A stretch of 64,000 nucleotides of DNA from positions 19,648,603 through 19,712,602 of the forward strand of contig NC_087254.1 of assembly GCF_037042905.1 (NCBI RefSeq). Reading direction: 5' to 3'. Every line of letters begins with the position of its first letter. Position 1 is the first letter of the stretch. The notes beneath the pieces are model-generated. The model made no database searches. It was not told the origin of the DNA and saw only the letters and a list, made by a program, of their open reading frames with translations. Below are positions 36,501-48,671 of the stretch, piece after piece. The translations under genes were made by a program, and so were the position numbers. Source of the stretch: Lytechinus pictus. Lineage: Eukaryota; Echinodermata; Echinoidea; Temnopleuroida; Toxopneustidae.

Positions 36501-39500
36501 GGTATTGCCCATTTTCATTGATGAAAGCTTCAGATGTATATAATTGAAGGTATTGCCCATTTTCATTGACGAAAGCTTCAGATGTATATAATTGAAGGTA
36601 TTGCCCATTTTCATTGATGAAAGCTTCAGATGTATATAATTGAAGGTATTGCCCATTTTCATTGATGAAAGCTTCAGATGTATATAATTAAAGGTATTGC
36701 CCATTTTCATTGATGAAAGCTTCAGATGTATATAATTGAAGGTATTGCCCATTTTCATTGATGAAAGCTTCAGATGTATATAATTGAAGGTATTGCCCAT
36801 TTTCATTGATGAAAGCTTCAGATGTATATAATTGAAGGTATTGCCCATTTTCATTGATGAAAGCTTCAGATGTATATAATTGAAGGTATTGCCCATTTTC
36901 ATTGACGAAAGCTTCAGATGTATATAATTGAAGGTATTGCCCATTTTCATTGATGAAAGCTTCAGATGTATATAATTGAAGGTATTGCCCATTTTCATTG
37001 ATGAAAGCTTCAGATGTACATAATTGAAGGTATTGCCCATTTTCATTGACGAAAGCTTCAGATGTATATAATTGAAGGTATTGCCCATTTTCATTGATGA
37101 AAGCTTCAGATGTATATAATTGAAGGTATTGCCCATTTTCATTGATGAAAGCTTCAGATGTATATAATTGAAGGTATTGCCCATTTTCATTGATGAAAGC
37201 TTCAGATGTATATAATTGAAGGTATTGCCCATTTTCATTGATGAAAGCTTCAGATGTATATAATTAAAGGTATTGCCCATTTTCATTGATGAAAGCTTCA
37301 GATGTATATAATTGAAGGTATTGCCCATTTTCATTGATGAAAGCTTCAGATGTATATAATTGAAGGTATTGCCCATTTTCATTGATGAAAGCTTCAGATG
37401 TATATAATTGAAGGTATTGCCCATTTTCATTGATGAAAGCTTCAGATGTATATAATTGAAGGTATTGCCCATTTTCATTGATGAAAGCTTCAGATGTATA
37501 TAATTGAAGGTATTGCCCATTTTCATTGATGAAAGCTTCAGATGTATATAATTGAAGGTATTGCCCATTTTCATTGATGAAAGCTTCAGATGTATATAAT
37601 TGAAGGTATTGCCCATTTTCATTGATGAAAGCTTCAGATGTATATAATTAAAGGTATTGCCCATTTTCATTGATGAAAGCTTCAGATGTATATAATTGAA
37701 GGTATTGCCCATTTTCATTGATGAAAGCTTCAGATGTATATAATTGAAGGTATTGCCCATTTTCATTGATGAAAGCTTCAGATGTATATAATTGAAGGTA
37801 TTGCCCATTTTCATTGATGAAAGCTTCAGATGTATATAATTGAAGGTATTGCCCATTTTCATTGATGAAAGCTTCAGATGTATATAATTGAAGGTATTGC
37901 CCATTTTCATTGATGAAAGCTTCAGATGTATATAATTGAAGGTATTGCCCATTTTCATTGACGAAAGCTTCAGATGTATATAATTGAAGGTATTGCCCAT
38001 TTTCATTGATGAAAGCTTCAGATGTATATAATTGAAGGTATTGCCCATTTTCATTGATGAAAGCTTCAGATGTATATAATTGAAGGTATTGCCCATTTTC
38101 ATTGATGAAAGCTTCAGATGTATATAATTAAAGGTATTGCCCATTTTCATTGATGAAAGCTTCAGATGTATATAATTGAAGGTATTGCCCATTTTCATTG
38201 ATGAAAGCTTCAGATGTATATAATTGAAGGTATTGCCCATTTTCATTGATGAAAGCTTCAGATGTATATAATTAAAGGTATTGCCCATTTTCATTGATGA
38301 AAGCTTCAGATGTATATAATTGAAGGTATTGCCCATTTTCATTGATGAAAGCTTCAGATGTATATAATTGAAGGTATTGCCCATTTTCATTGATGAAAGC
38401 TTCAGATGTATATAATTAAAGGTATTGCCCATTTTCATTGATGAAAGCTTCAGATGTATATAATTAAAGGTATTGCCCATTTTCATTGACGAAAGCTTCA
38501 GATGTATATAATTGAAGGTATTGCCCATTTTCATTGATGAAAGCTTCAGATGTATATAATTGAAGGTATTGCCCATTTTCATTGATGAAAGCTTCAGATG
38601 TATATAATTAAAGGTATTGCCCATTTTCATTGACGAAAGCTTCAGATGTATATAATTGAAGGTATTGCCCATTTTCATTGACGAAAGCTTCAGATGTATA
38701 TAATTGAAGGTATTGCCCATTTTCATTGATGAAAGCTTCAGATGTATATAATTAAAGGTATTGCCCATTTTCATTGATGAAAGCTTCAGATGTATATAAT
38801 TGAAGGTATTGCCCATTTTCATTGATGAAAGCTTCAGATGTATATAATTAAAGGTATTGCCCATTTTCATTGATGAAAGCTTCAGATGTATATAATTGAA
38901 GGTATTGCCCATTTTCATTGATGAAAGCTTCAGATGTATATAATTGAAGGTATTGCCCATTTTCATTGATGAAAGCTTCAGATGTATATAATTAAAGGTA
39001 TTGCCCATTTTCATTGATGAAAGCTTCAGATGTATATAATTGAAGGTATTGCCCATTTTCATTGATGAAAGCTTCAGATGTATATAATTAAAGGTATTGC
39101 CCATTTTCATTGATGAAAGCTTCAGATGTATATAATTGAAGGTATTGCCCATTTTCATTGATGAAAGCTTCAGATGTATATAATTAAAGGTATTGCCCAT
39201 TTTCATTGATGAAAGCTTCAGATGTATATAATTAAAGGTATTGCCCATTTTCATTGATGAAAGCTTCAGATGTATATAATTGAAGGTATTGCCCATTTTC
39301 ATTGATGAAAGCTTCAGATGTATATAATTAAAGGTATTGCCCATTTTCATTGATGAAAGCTTCAGATGTACATAATTAAAGGTATTGCCCATTTTCATTG
39401 ATGAAAGCTTCAGATGTATATAATTAAAGGTATTGCCCATTTTCATTGATGAAAGCTTCAGATGTATATAATTGAAGGTATTGCCCATTTTCATTGATGA

Positions 39501-42070
39501 AAGCTTCAGATGTATATAATTAAAGGTATTGCCCATTTTCATTGATGAAAGCTTCAGATGTATATAATTGAAGGTATTGCCCATTTTCATTGATGAAAGC
39601 TTCAGATGTACATAATTGAAGGTATTGCCCATTTTCATTGATGAAAGCTTCAGATGTATATAATTGAAGGTATTGCCCATTTTCATTGATGAAAGCTTCA
39701 GATGTATATAATTGAAGGTATTGCCCATTTTCATTGATGAAAGCTTCAGATGTATATAATTGAAGGTATTGCCCATTTTCATTGATGAAAGCTTCAGATG
39801 TATATAATTAAAGGTATTGCCCATTTTCATTGATGAAAGCTTCAGATGTATATAATTAAAGGTATTGCCCATTTTCATTGATGAAAGCTTCAGATGTATA
39901 TAATTGAAGGTATTGCCCATTTTCATTGATGAAAGCTTCAGATGTATATAATTAAAGGTATTGCCCATTTTCATTGATGAAAGCTTCAGATGTATATAAT
40001 TAAAGGTATTGCCCATTTTCATTGATGAAAGCTTCAGATGTATATAATTGAAGGTATTGCCCATTTTCATTGATGAAAGCTTCAGATGTATATAATTGAA
40101 GGTATTGCCCATTTTCATTGATGAAAGCTTCAGATGTATATAATTAAAGGTATTGCCCATTTTCATTGATGAAAGCTTCAGATGTATATAATTGAAGGTA
40201 TTGCCCATTTTCATTGATGAAAGCTTCAGATGTATATAATTGAAGGTATTGCCCATTTTCATTGATGAAAGCTTCAGATGTATATATAATTAAAGGTATT
40301 GCCCATTTTCATTGATGAAAGCTTCAGATGTATATAATTGAAGGTATTGCCCATTTTCATTGATGAAAGCTTCAGATGTATATAATTAAAGGTATTGCCC
40401 ATTTTCATTGATGAAAGCTTCAGATGTATATAATTAAAGGTATTGCCCATTTTCATTGATGAAAGCTTCAGATGTATATAATTGAAGGTATTGCCCATTT
40501 TCATTGATGAAAGCTTCAGATGTATATAATTGAAGGTATTGCCCATTTTCATTGATGAAAGCTTCAGATGTATATAATTAAAGGTATTGCCCATTTTCAT
40601 TGATGAAAGCTTCAGATGTATATAATTGAAGGTATTGCCCATTTTCATTGATGAAAGCTTCAGATGTATATAATTAAAGGTATTGCCCATTTTCATTGAT
40701 GAAAGCTTCAGATGTATATAATTGAAGGTATTGCCCATTTTCATTGATGAAAGCTTCAGATGTATATAATTAAAGGTATTGCCCATTTTCATTGATGAAA
40801 GCTTCAGATGTATATAATTGAAGGTATTGCCCATTTTCATTGACGAAAGCTTCAGATGTATATAATTAAAGGTATTGCCCATTTTCATTGATGAAAGCTT
40901 CAGATGTATATAATTGAAGGTATTGCCCATTTTCATTGATGAAAGCTTCAGATGTATATAATTGAAGGTATTGCCCATTTTCATTGATGAAAGCTTCAGA
41001 TGTATATAATTGAAGGTATTGCCCATTTTCATTGATGAAAGCTTCAGATGTATATAATTAAAGGTATTGCCCATTTTCATTGATGAAAGCTTCAGATGTA
41101 TATAATTGAAGGTATTGCCCATTTTCATTGACGAAAGCTTCAGATGTATATAATTAAAGGTATTGCCCATTTTCATTGATGAAAGCTTCAGATGTATATA
41201 ATTGAAGGTATTGCCCATTTTCATTGATGAAAGCTTCAGATGTATATAATTGAAGGTATTGCCCATTTTCATTGATGAAAGCTTCAGATGTATATAATTA
41301 AAGGTATTGCCCATTTTCATTGACGAAAGCTTCAGATGTACATAATTGAAGGTATTGCCCAGTTTCATTGATGAAGCTATTTAAGAAACAAATAATGGGG
41401 TACCCTAACCATACAGCCACAGTGGTGTTTAGATCCAATGGATATAGCCTAAGCTAGAATGGTAAATGGGCTAAATGTCAATTAAAACAAATGGTCCGTA
41501 GACGAACTGGTTTTTAAATGAACTAGGATTGTGGGATTAGCCAAAACGGAAAGTTTACAAGTGGATGTAGACTAATTGGCGATTTACCTTCATGTTTCCC
41601 TGTGATTCTTTATTCTGAAACAAACAAAATTAATAATGTTCAATTTGATTGTATCTCAGGTCGTCAATCCGAGCTCACTTCGAGACCAAACACAGCAGGT
41701 CACTGACCTCTCTTGTTCAGACATCACCTGGCATCCCCCCATCGCTGATGTGGTTGACCCCCATACCGTTGTTTCCCTCTGTGCCACTCTATCTTGGTCT
41801 TACCCTGCTGGCCTTGGACACCACTTTGACATTTACTGCTCTGGCGTTGAGCGTGACCCGAACCAGAGCCGGGCCGTCAGCAAGAGTGATAAGCTCTTCG
41901 TCGGGAGGGCGCATTCGCACAACTTCCGCGTGTGCCACCTTCTCATCCCGAAGCTAGAAAAGAAAGGCCAAGTGGACAGCATTGAGTTCTGTGTGCAGCC
42001 GACAACGAGGGCAGGCTTCTCGGCTCCTCTCCTAGGGGTCTCCAGCTGTAAAGTGGTATACTCCAATTAG
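24532..42070 (+). CDS. ENGASE: Cytosolic endo-beta-N-acetylglucosaminidase (GH85), complete
   Basis: Cleaves the GlcNAc-GlcNAc core of N-glycans in the cytosol, in the free-oligosaccharide pathway downstream of ER-associated degradation. Thirteen exons: 24,532-24,610; 27,922-28,114; 29,520-29,668; 30,462-30,616; 31,110-31,258; 31,862-32,027; 32,499-32,602; 32,779-32,887; 33,194-33,387; 34,354-34,484; 34,866-35,070; 35,694-35,811; 41,660-42,070. All junctions are GT-AG, phases agree, and the sum is 720 codons (human about 743). The GH85 domain spans about 75-370: TLVCHDMKGGY, YRFYHWQYID, HHFVTIPPPCWTDAAH, GTVITEW. The catalytic LINIEN gives Asn186 (substrate-assisted role) and Glu188 (acid/base). 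Then come WYDSV, VYVGVDIFGR and FAPGW. The rest is the beta-rich C-terminus. The N-terminus (MSSQAEQNSLAAEF) has no signal peptide. The start is the first ATG after an in-frame stop. The last intron contains the 48-bp array. Confidence 0.96.
24909..24933. repeat. Poly-G tract (25 G) in ENGASE intron 1
   Basis: An uninterrupted G-run. Length is likely to vary between assemblies. Confidence 0.9.
25373..25715 (+). repeat. Dispersed family R, copy 2
   Basis: Begins GTGTGTGGTCTCTCAATGA and ends GATGGCGCTATTGGTTCGTA then TCTGCTTTA. It is collinear with the copy at 33,981-34,340 over its whole length and with the partial copy at 6.3 kb. It lies in ENGASE intron 1. No coding capacity was seen. Confidence 0.75.
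28505..28645. repeat. Compound palindrome with duplicated CTAGTCTG-TATGCAGACT
   Basis: The word CTAGTCTGATATGCAGACT near 28,512 recurs as CTAGTCTGCTATGCAGACT near 28,620. Between them is a perfect 10-bp stem with a 3-base loop, GCTGGTTTGC-GAA-GCAAACCAGC (28,556-28,578). Possibly a small DNA-transposon remnant in ENGASE intron 2. Confidence 0.55.
32318..32460 (+). repeat. Pyrimidine-rich tract in ENGASE intron 6
   Basis: CT-rich simple sequence, beginning with TGTC/TCTC repeats, ahead of the exon 7 acceptor at 32,498. No other content. Confidence 0.7.
32944..33017 (-). mobile_element. LINE/SINE 3'-tail fragment
   Basis: On the minus strand it reads GCGCCTTGGGCGTCTCTGG, then GCGCTCTATAAGACATCACT, then a TTATTATG-like A/T-repeat end. 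This resembles the (ATT)n-ended LINE tail at 21.8 kb. It lies in ENGASE intron 8. Confidence 0.55.
33981..34340 (+). repeat. Dispersed family R, copy 3, abutting ENGASE exon 10 acceptor
   Basis: Collinear with 25,373-25,715, from GTGTGTGGTTTCTCATTGAT to GGTATCTGCTTTA. Its right end is only 13 bases from exon 10 (34,354), so the family sequence supplies the region expected to hold the branch point and the beginning of the polypyrimidine tract. Confidence 0.75.
36002..41375. repeat. 48-bp minisatellite array, about 112 copies, in the last ENGASE intron
   Basis: A head-to-tail array of a 48-bp unit containing GAAAGCTTCAGATGTATATA and GGTATTGCCCATTTTCATTG, over about 5.37 kb. The copies are nearly identical. 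The recurring differences are TTGAAGG/TTAAAGG, TTGATG/TTGACG (11 units) and GTATAT/GTACAT (4 units). One unit near 40,282-40,288 has an extra TA, and this is the only change of phase. Every unit carries a HindIII site (AAGCTT). Because 48 is divisible by 3, long frames appear on the minus strand (88 and 22 repeats of a 16-residue unit); these are side effects, not genes. The array lies between the exon 12 donor (35,812) and the exon 13 acceptor (41,659). Confidence 0.97.
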
Positions 42071-42604
42071 TAAAGGAAATATGATTTTCCTTGAAATGTG
42101 TTTGAGGAAGATTCGGTCTCTGCTGACTTTTGGCCTGGTTGTGTGTGTATGATTTTGGCCAGCTTTTTTTTTTTCAATTGCAATAAGATACTTTGTTATC
42201 ACCACTCATCCATTTGCTATGTGTGTTATTATTTGCTGCAGCTATTAACCTGTGACTAATGCAATCTGTTATTGACCTAACAAAGAGAATACGGGTATGG
42301 CTGTGTTACAGGTGTTGATTAAGAGATTTAGATCATTCTGGTCCAAACGGCCAAGTTTATTCTCTTCGTGCTTGTGGCTCTGATTGATATTGATATTCCT
42401 GGTCGCAATGTACTCAGCGAGTTATAAAAGTCAGATAGTGTTATTATCAGTATGATGTTTAGAGCAAGAGTATGATAGGTGTGCAGCAATTGTGTCGTCT
42501 TGTTGACGACCCATTCCATTAGGCTAACCAGGTACCTGCTCTGATAACAGATAATGCCTTTCTTATTTCAACAGTCCTCAAGCATGCAGTTGTTTTGTCG
42601 TGAC

Positions 42605-43207
42605 TTAAAGGGGAATCCAGCCTTGGCCATAAAATGTTGTGTTGGGAAGGAGAAAAATAAATTAAACAGAATGGTGAAAGTTTGAAAGAAATCGGACAAG
42701 CAATAAGAAAGTTAAAGCTGCTTTAAAATTGAGATCACTAATACTATGTAGATTTCAAATTGGCAACTGAGTAAGTAAATTATGACAAGGGGCAAGGACA
42801 ACTTTCCCATAGGCCATGTAGTTTATTATCAGGGATTTGTGGTTTTCTCTTAAGTACCCATTCCCCTGGGGCAGTAATCTAAATATAACCCAGCTAGTAT
42901 ATTGTTTTATGATCTCATGAAAGAAAAATATAATGTGAAATAAAACTTTTGGGAAAAATGACATTTTAGCCATAATATGTATTGGAGTACATGGAAGAGT
43001 AGTCCTTGCCTTACATCACTATGACATCCGATATGCGGCCAATTTGAAGTCTCCATGGTTATAGTGATTACCAATATTTACAACATTTAAAAATTCATAA
43101 CTTTCTTGTTGTTTGTCCAATATTGTTCAAACTTTCACCTATCAACTTGTCTGATTTTTCTTTTCCTTATAAAAACAAGTTTTTATGTGGGTTGGATTCC
43201 CCTTTAA
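42605..43207. repeat. Foldback element, family G
   Basis: The left end TTAAAGGGGAATCCAGCC and right end GGTTGGATTCCCCTTTAA are inverted complements. The complementarity continues inward (GAAAGTTTGAA...ATCGGACAAGCAATAAGAAAG against its complement near 43,100-43,160). Its ends differ from family F, although the inner arm words (gaaattt/tcggacaag) are reminiscent. It lies just 3' of ENGASE. Non-coding. Confidence 0.75.
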
Positions 43208-45206
43208 GCCAGGATTCGATTATATTTGCTCTCTCCCAGCTAGATTATAGACTCCATTCCCCCAACAAGGATTATCCTTTGATTATGATTTTGTGTTAGT
43301 GCCATTTAAAACTTGAAATTTGGTTACTTAGTTAGCGAGTGAGACTTGTTACTATTGAATTTTAAAATGCAAGAGTGACTTCCCCCAATATTTTCTCCAA
43401 TAATCACACGGCATGCCTCTAATACATAGATAGATATATTCAATATGCAAAAGTGAATAAACCTATATTAAATGGATAGGTGTCCATTGACTTTCATTGT
43501 ACACTTTTTAATGTATTTTACATTATAGGACCTAGATGAGTATTAACATTATTTGTTTTATTCAAGTTATCTATGCATTTGAAGAATACATTCCTTATGT
43601 TTCTCTGTTTTATGTTTTTTTTTGTGTTAAAAGTACAAAATTTTCCAGTACTACTGTGCATTCTCCTACCCACTTTTTGCATTTTGCATCAGTTGCCACC
43701 ATTTGATGATCTTTGTAGGTTTCAATGGTGGAGTTTATAATGTGGAGAAGGTTTACGGTTCACCATGTGTAATATGAAGAAGGGAAGGAGATACAGGCAC
43801 AAAGATTGAAACGGAAAGACGAGAAAGGATGAAAAGAGGAAATTAGAAGTATTCTTTTCTTGAAAGTGAGTGAAGTCCTGAAAAGGACTGTAAACCAGAT
43901 GAGATGAGCTGAATATGGCTTGAGTAGCAATGGTTTGAGTAGTAGCAGGATGAAGTGAAGAGAGGTTACTCGAAGTTTCGGGCAGGTTGACTGTCCGTCT
44001 TCAGGTTCCATGTTACCACCATTTATTGGAAAAGGCAATTTAGTGACCACAGAAACATGATTAATCTATCTCATCCCTTATATCTTATGTATAACCTACA
44101 TTTTAATGTAGTTATGATTGAATATTCATTTCATTGTACTTCTCACTAGCATTATCAGATGATGTGCAATTAACATACTGTTATGAATTTGCAAGCAATT
44201 TTGCTGAGATTTTTTTTTTATGGATTTGCTTACAATTTTCCTTGACATAGTAAATTATATCAACTGAAGCGATGCTCTTCAGGCTATAAAATATTGACAC
44301 TTTTGTCAACTATTCAGTTTTGAAAGCATTTATAAGGTATCGTTTTTTTTGGAGGTTAGAAAGAATAAGAAAATAATGTGATTATTTTCTAATTGTGGTT
44401 TATTTAATTGTCTCACAATAATTATTAGTTAATGTAAAAATCATGAGGAGTATGATTGAATATCGATGGAAATTCTGCATTTTGACAACTTGCATTCTAT
44501 CATGGCTAGGCTGAATACAGATTTGCCTATTTTTTTAAAGATAATTTTATGAAAATAATGTGTGCCTTCTTAGAATTGTTTGATATTTTTTGATGCATTT
44601 TTAAGTAGAATTTGAGCAATTATATGCATGGTAGTTAGAATCTGTAAATGAAAACATATATGTACTGAGGGTTATCATATAATGTCAATTGCCAACCTTG
44701 CACAAGTCCTACTCTCATATGGCTTGAAACTTTGTAGGTCAAGAAATTGCATACCTGGCTTTATTAAGCTGTATGAAATTAAGTATGACTTTATGTCTGC
44801 CTTTTATAGCATTTCAAGGCAGATTTTTTGGGGGTATGATATGCATTAAAATGTTAATTATGATACCATGTTAGGTGATATATCAAGGACCCAATATAGT
44901 CTGTTTATTGAATTTTCAATGTCCCAATATTTTTTTATATTATTGACGTATTATTCTGCATCCTAACATAAAACTATGTGAAATGAATTTATCATCATGA
45001 AGTGAATTCTTTGACTACAGAATGGTGTAATTCCCAGTTGACAATAGTGTAAAGCTATTTTGACATTCAGTCCAATATGATATGACTTATATATGATTAG
45101 AAAAGAGAGGGGAAGGGGGACTGGAGAGGGGGGACAGAGAGAAGGGGAAGGGGGTGGGGAGTGGTGGGAAGGTGAAACAGATTGTGAGAAATAGGAGGAA
45201 TTTCCA
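43208..45206. other. Intergenic, no gene recognised
   Basis: AT-rich DNA downstream of ENGASE. A purine-rich segment at about 45,100-45,175 precedes a MITE copy. Short frames match nothing known. Confidence 0.5.
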
Positions 45207-45400
45207 CAACATTTGCTCTGATGACCATTGCTCTGATGGAAAACCTGCATGTTAAGCCAAACATAAAACCTAACTTCAAAACTAAATAAACCCTAATCCT
45301 AATCTTTACATTATTCTGAACCAAAAACTCTATTACAAACCCAAATTTACCTCTATGCCCTCTAAAGTATCGAGACCGGAGCAAATGTCTTATCACTATT
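45207..45400 (+). repeat. MITE-like family M, copy 2
   Basis: The left end is AACATTTGCTCTGATGACC, and the right end is GACCGGAGCAAATGTCTTAT. The core (GTTAAGCCAAACATAAAACC, CTAAATAAACCCTAATCC, CATTATTCTGAACCAAAAAC) aligns collinearly with the copy at 6,981-7,189. Confidence 0.8.
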
Positions 45401-47486
45401 AGGAATGCAGTCGGATTTAACTACCCTTAATGCTGGTTAGTAGTAAGAATAAGATTTTATAAATGTTAGAAAGATCATGAGAATCATGAAGTAAATAGAG
45501 CATCTGCTTCATAAATTATGTATGCATGGTAGTTTATAATAAATTAGTTTGCCATAAATTTTTTTTTTCTTTCGCAAGTTCGTCCAACTATGTTCCTGCC
45601 AATATTACTATTTATTTTCCTATGATAGCTTGTGTGCTTTGAGCAAAGATAACCTAAAAGGATGAAAGAATTCATGTTTTCTTTAAGAGTATTATTATTA
45701 TCATAATTTTATGCACTAAGATATAAAAGTATATTTGTATACACCTAACCTATCTTATCTAAACAAAACCAATGTATTGGTATGCATTCCTGTACCAAAA
45801 ATATTAGACTGCCTTAAAGGTGATCTACTGATACAGTTGTAATAAGATATTGCCTGTAATGTTATAATCCAGTTAACTTAGCTATTTTTCTTTATTTGTA
45901 ATTTACTTATGACCAGGCAAGCTTTTGTGTGAATCCCAATGTGTATTTTATTAATTTGTTTAATTTCATGATACTCTATGTTGTGGTACTCTCTGTATAA
46001 TTGTACTGGAAGAAACTTCCAAGCTTGCTGTGAACTGCTTAGTAAGAAAGACTATGTTATGATAGTACCAATATTAATTTACCTTTTTTTCCTTCTCATG
46101 TTGAAGTTATTTTAGTCATCTATTTTTCTACATTTTGATATGACTCTAAGCTTTTGTGTGTGTACATGTATTTGCTGTTTGTTATTACATTGTGTTGTTT
46201 TCCATATATGTAATGATGTTTTATAGTTTTGCATGGTTTTCTCTTGTAGTGCAGCTATAGTTTGATGTATCAAAGATTATATTATAAATATAGATATACA
46301 TGTACTTTAAAATTATTTTAAATTAGATTAAAATTAAAAATGTCTATGGTTACTTAATACTTACTTATAGTAACTAATAACCCAGCATTGTAAGTGGGAA
46401 AATATGAAGATTTCTTCTTCACATGAATATATATGCATATAATGTTGTTCTATGCTCTGAAAATCAAGAGTAATGTAAGCAGATTTTACAGCAGGAGGAG
46501 TAATTTAAAATAGAATAGATAGAATTCTATTTGAAGGAGTTATAACATGTGGGATGGGGGATTCTGTATTTAAAGCCAAGCAATGCAAAGTCCCTGGAGA
46601 ACATAACCCCAAATAGAATAGACAGATTTTTTTTTTGTGTAGATAGAGATAAGGCTTTGTAGATAGCCATAGTCTTTCAGTGGTGATTAGGAATGAAATC
46701 ATATAAAATGGAAGGTCTTAAAATGCAATAGGAGTGTAGGTGTTGTTATCTCTAACTATATGGCTGCCTTGTGCATCAATGTGCATTTATGCAAACTAAT
46801 CTAACCAGTGGAATGGTTTTTACTTTACCATTACATCACTCCAGAGTAAATGAGTGATGCATGTAATCTTTATTCATGCAAAAATTAAGGAAAACAAGCA
46901 AACTTTGTAATTGAAATAAAGAATAACATTTCTCATGCCGTCATCCTGTGGGCACCAAAGAAAAAAAACAAGGCTTGCAGCTATCTTGTATATGCAGGTA
47001 CAAATAATTGACTTTGTTTAATTTAGATGTATAGAAGTGAGTTTCATGATTTGAAAAAGCAAAGTGTGTCTTTCAATATACTTAGTTGTTTGTTGTAAGT
47101 GATTGTAGTGAAATTAGTGAGTGCCTACGGTCAGCTAAAAAAGATTAAGGAATACAAGTCATCAATAGCTTGGGTTGGTCTAGTTTGAGTATTTTTAAAA
47201 TGTTACTATCTTTTCATTGACTAAATAATCAAGAAATAGAAATAAGGAACTTTAAAATCATGGCTTTGTGACCAAATTGAATTACATTATATATCTTTTT
47301 ATTTCTATTTATCAAAGTTCTTAATAGCAGTTTTGTTTGTTAGAACAGTGATTTGCTTAAAAAAGTTTATTTCCATAGATATTAAGTACATCTATTTATT
47401 TTTGTTTGTAATAAAGTCAAGTTTCTAACCACACATTCTGTATCTGACCACATTAGTTTGAAATTTAACATTTTGTTTCTATGAGT
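45401..47486. other. Intergenic, no gene recognised
   Basis: Strongly AT-rich, with many stop codons in all frames. No conserved coding sequence, RNA gene or clear repeat boundary was recognised. Confidence 0.5.
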
Positions 47487-47765
47487 ATAATAATAATAAT
47501 AATAATATGCAACGTTATTATAGCACTTAATGTTTCTAAGTGCTGCATATTATTACCCCTGCTTTAGCACAGCTACCCTGATTGGACTCTCGAGCATTGA
47601 AGGAATTCCTTCCTACTGGGTACCCATTTACTACACCTGGGTGAAGAGCGGCAAATGTAGAAAAACGCCTTGCCAGAGGATGCCAGTGCTGCAGTGGGAT
47701 TCAAACCCCAACCTTGCAATTCAAAGTCTGGACACTTATCCACTGAGCCAAAAAACATCACCAAA
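47487..47765 (-). mobile_element. tRNA-derived SINE with LINE-like ATT tail
   Basis: On the minus strand the head has an A box in TGGCTCAGTGGATAAGTGTCC (47,730-47,750) and a B box GGGGTTTGAATCCC (47,696-47,709). The body follows, then a tail with GCACTTAGAAACATTAAGTGC and a terminal (ATT)n run (47,487-47,506). The tail resembles the LINE 3' end at 21.8 kb, as expected of a SINE that borrows LINE machinery. Confidence 0.8.
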
Positions 47766-48224
47766 CAAGCATATAAAAGTATCTGTGGATTATAATTATT
47801 GCAGTTAAAAAGTTACAAATTTAAACAGTTTTATTATGTAGTATGTATTTCTTTTCAAGGCCTCTCGAGTTATGCCATTGAAAATCGATTTCCATCATTA
47901 GTGTACCTGGTAAGATCACCTTCGTTTCGAGATTCACTTTCCCATCAAATCAAAACAATTATTTTCTGAGAAAACTAGTTCATAGTTCAAAGGTCACCAC
48001 TATTTTCGGAAGCACTCGCCATGAACTTCAAACAAGATGGGTCATTAAAATTCTGCTGGGGGTGCACTGACCCCATGCTAGGTATGCTAGTGATTTACAT
48101 GCAATCCAATCTATTTCAGAGAAAAAAATGATATTGTTACAAAGCTTGCATCATATTTACATCATGTGATGTTGGGTATTATCTACAAAAAAATTATGTA
48201 AAATTATATTTAAACCCTCTCATT
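47766..48224. other. Intergenic, no gene recognised
   Basis: No supported feature. Short AT-rich stretch between repeats. Confidence 0.5.
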
Positions 48225-48430
48225 GGAGGTCAAGTCCATCCCAGAAAAATGTGACTTTAATTAATAGAGACAAATCAAACAAGCATAATGCTGAAAATTT
48301 CATCAAAATCTGATGTAAAATAAGAAGGTTTTGGCATTTTCAGTTTTGCCTATTGCTCATAAAACAGTTATAAAAATCATGCGCAACTCGGTGACATGCA
48401 AACTTTTTGTTGGGGCGGACTTGCCCTTAA
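48225..48430. repeat. Foldback element, family F, copy 3 (internally deleted)
   Basis: The left arm (GGAGGTCAAGTCCATCCCAG ... AAAATTTCATCAAAATCTGA) runs into the inner GTGACATGCAAA. It then joins directly to the extreme right tip (ACTTTTTGTTGGGGCGGACT then TGCCC). Almost the whole right arm is missing, so this is a deletion derivative of the element seen at 17.6 kb. Confidence 0.75.
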
Positions 48431-48671
48431 AAAAAATTGTCTGAGTCGTGAGAATGCATACATTTATTAATTTGGTGGAATATAAGTATTGTATAGGCTA
48501 TAAATACCTTGAAACAATATCCTTTTCCATTTGATTTTTTTTTCATCTGATGCTACATCAGCTACTATCAGTTCTGTTTCCCTAATGTAAAGGACCATTG
48601 GTAATGATTGAGATATTACTATGATACAAACAGGTTCTTTGTTAAAACTGAATATAAAAGTCATCCATATC

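Noticed and set aside
35937..40262. A 1,441-codon minus-strand frame of 16-residue repeats
   Set aside because: It is the translation of the 48-bp minisatellite. The unit length is a multiple of 3 and lacks a stop in this frame, so the frame stays open by default. It lies in an intron of a plus-strand gene with no promoter or homology.
40274..41368. A 364-codon minus-strand frame of the same repeat
   Set aside because: Same cause; it is separated from the larger frame only by the two-base insertion near 40,282.
36002..41375. CRISPR-like repeat array
   Set aside because: The whole 48-bp unit repeats with no unique spacers, in an animal gene intron.
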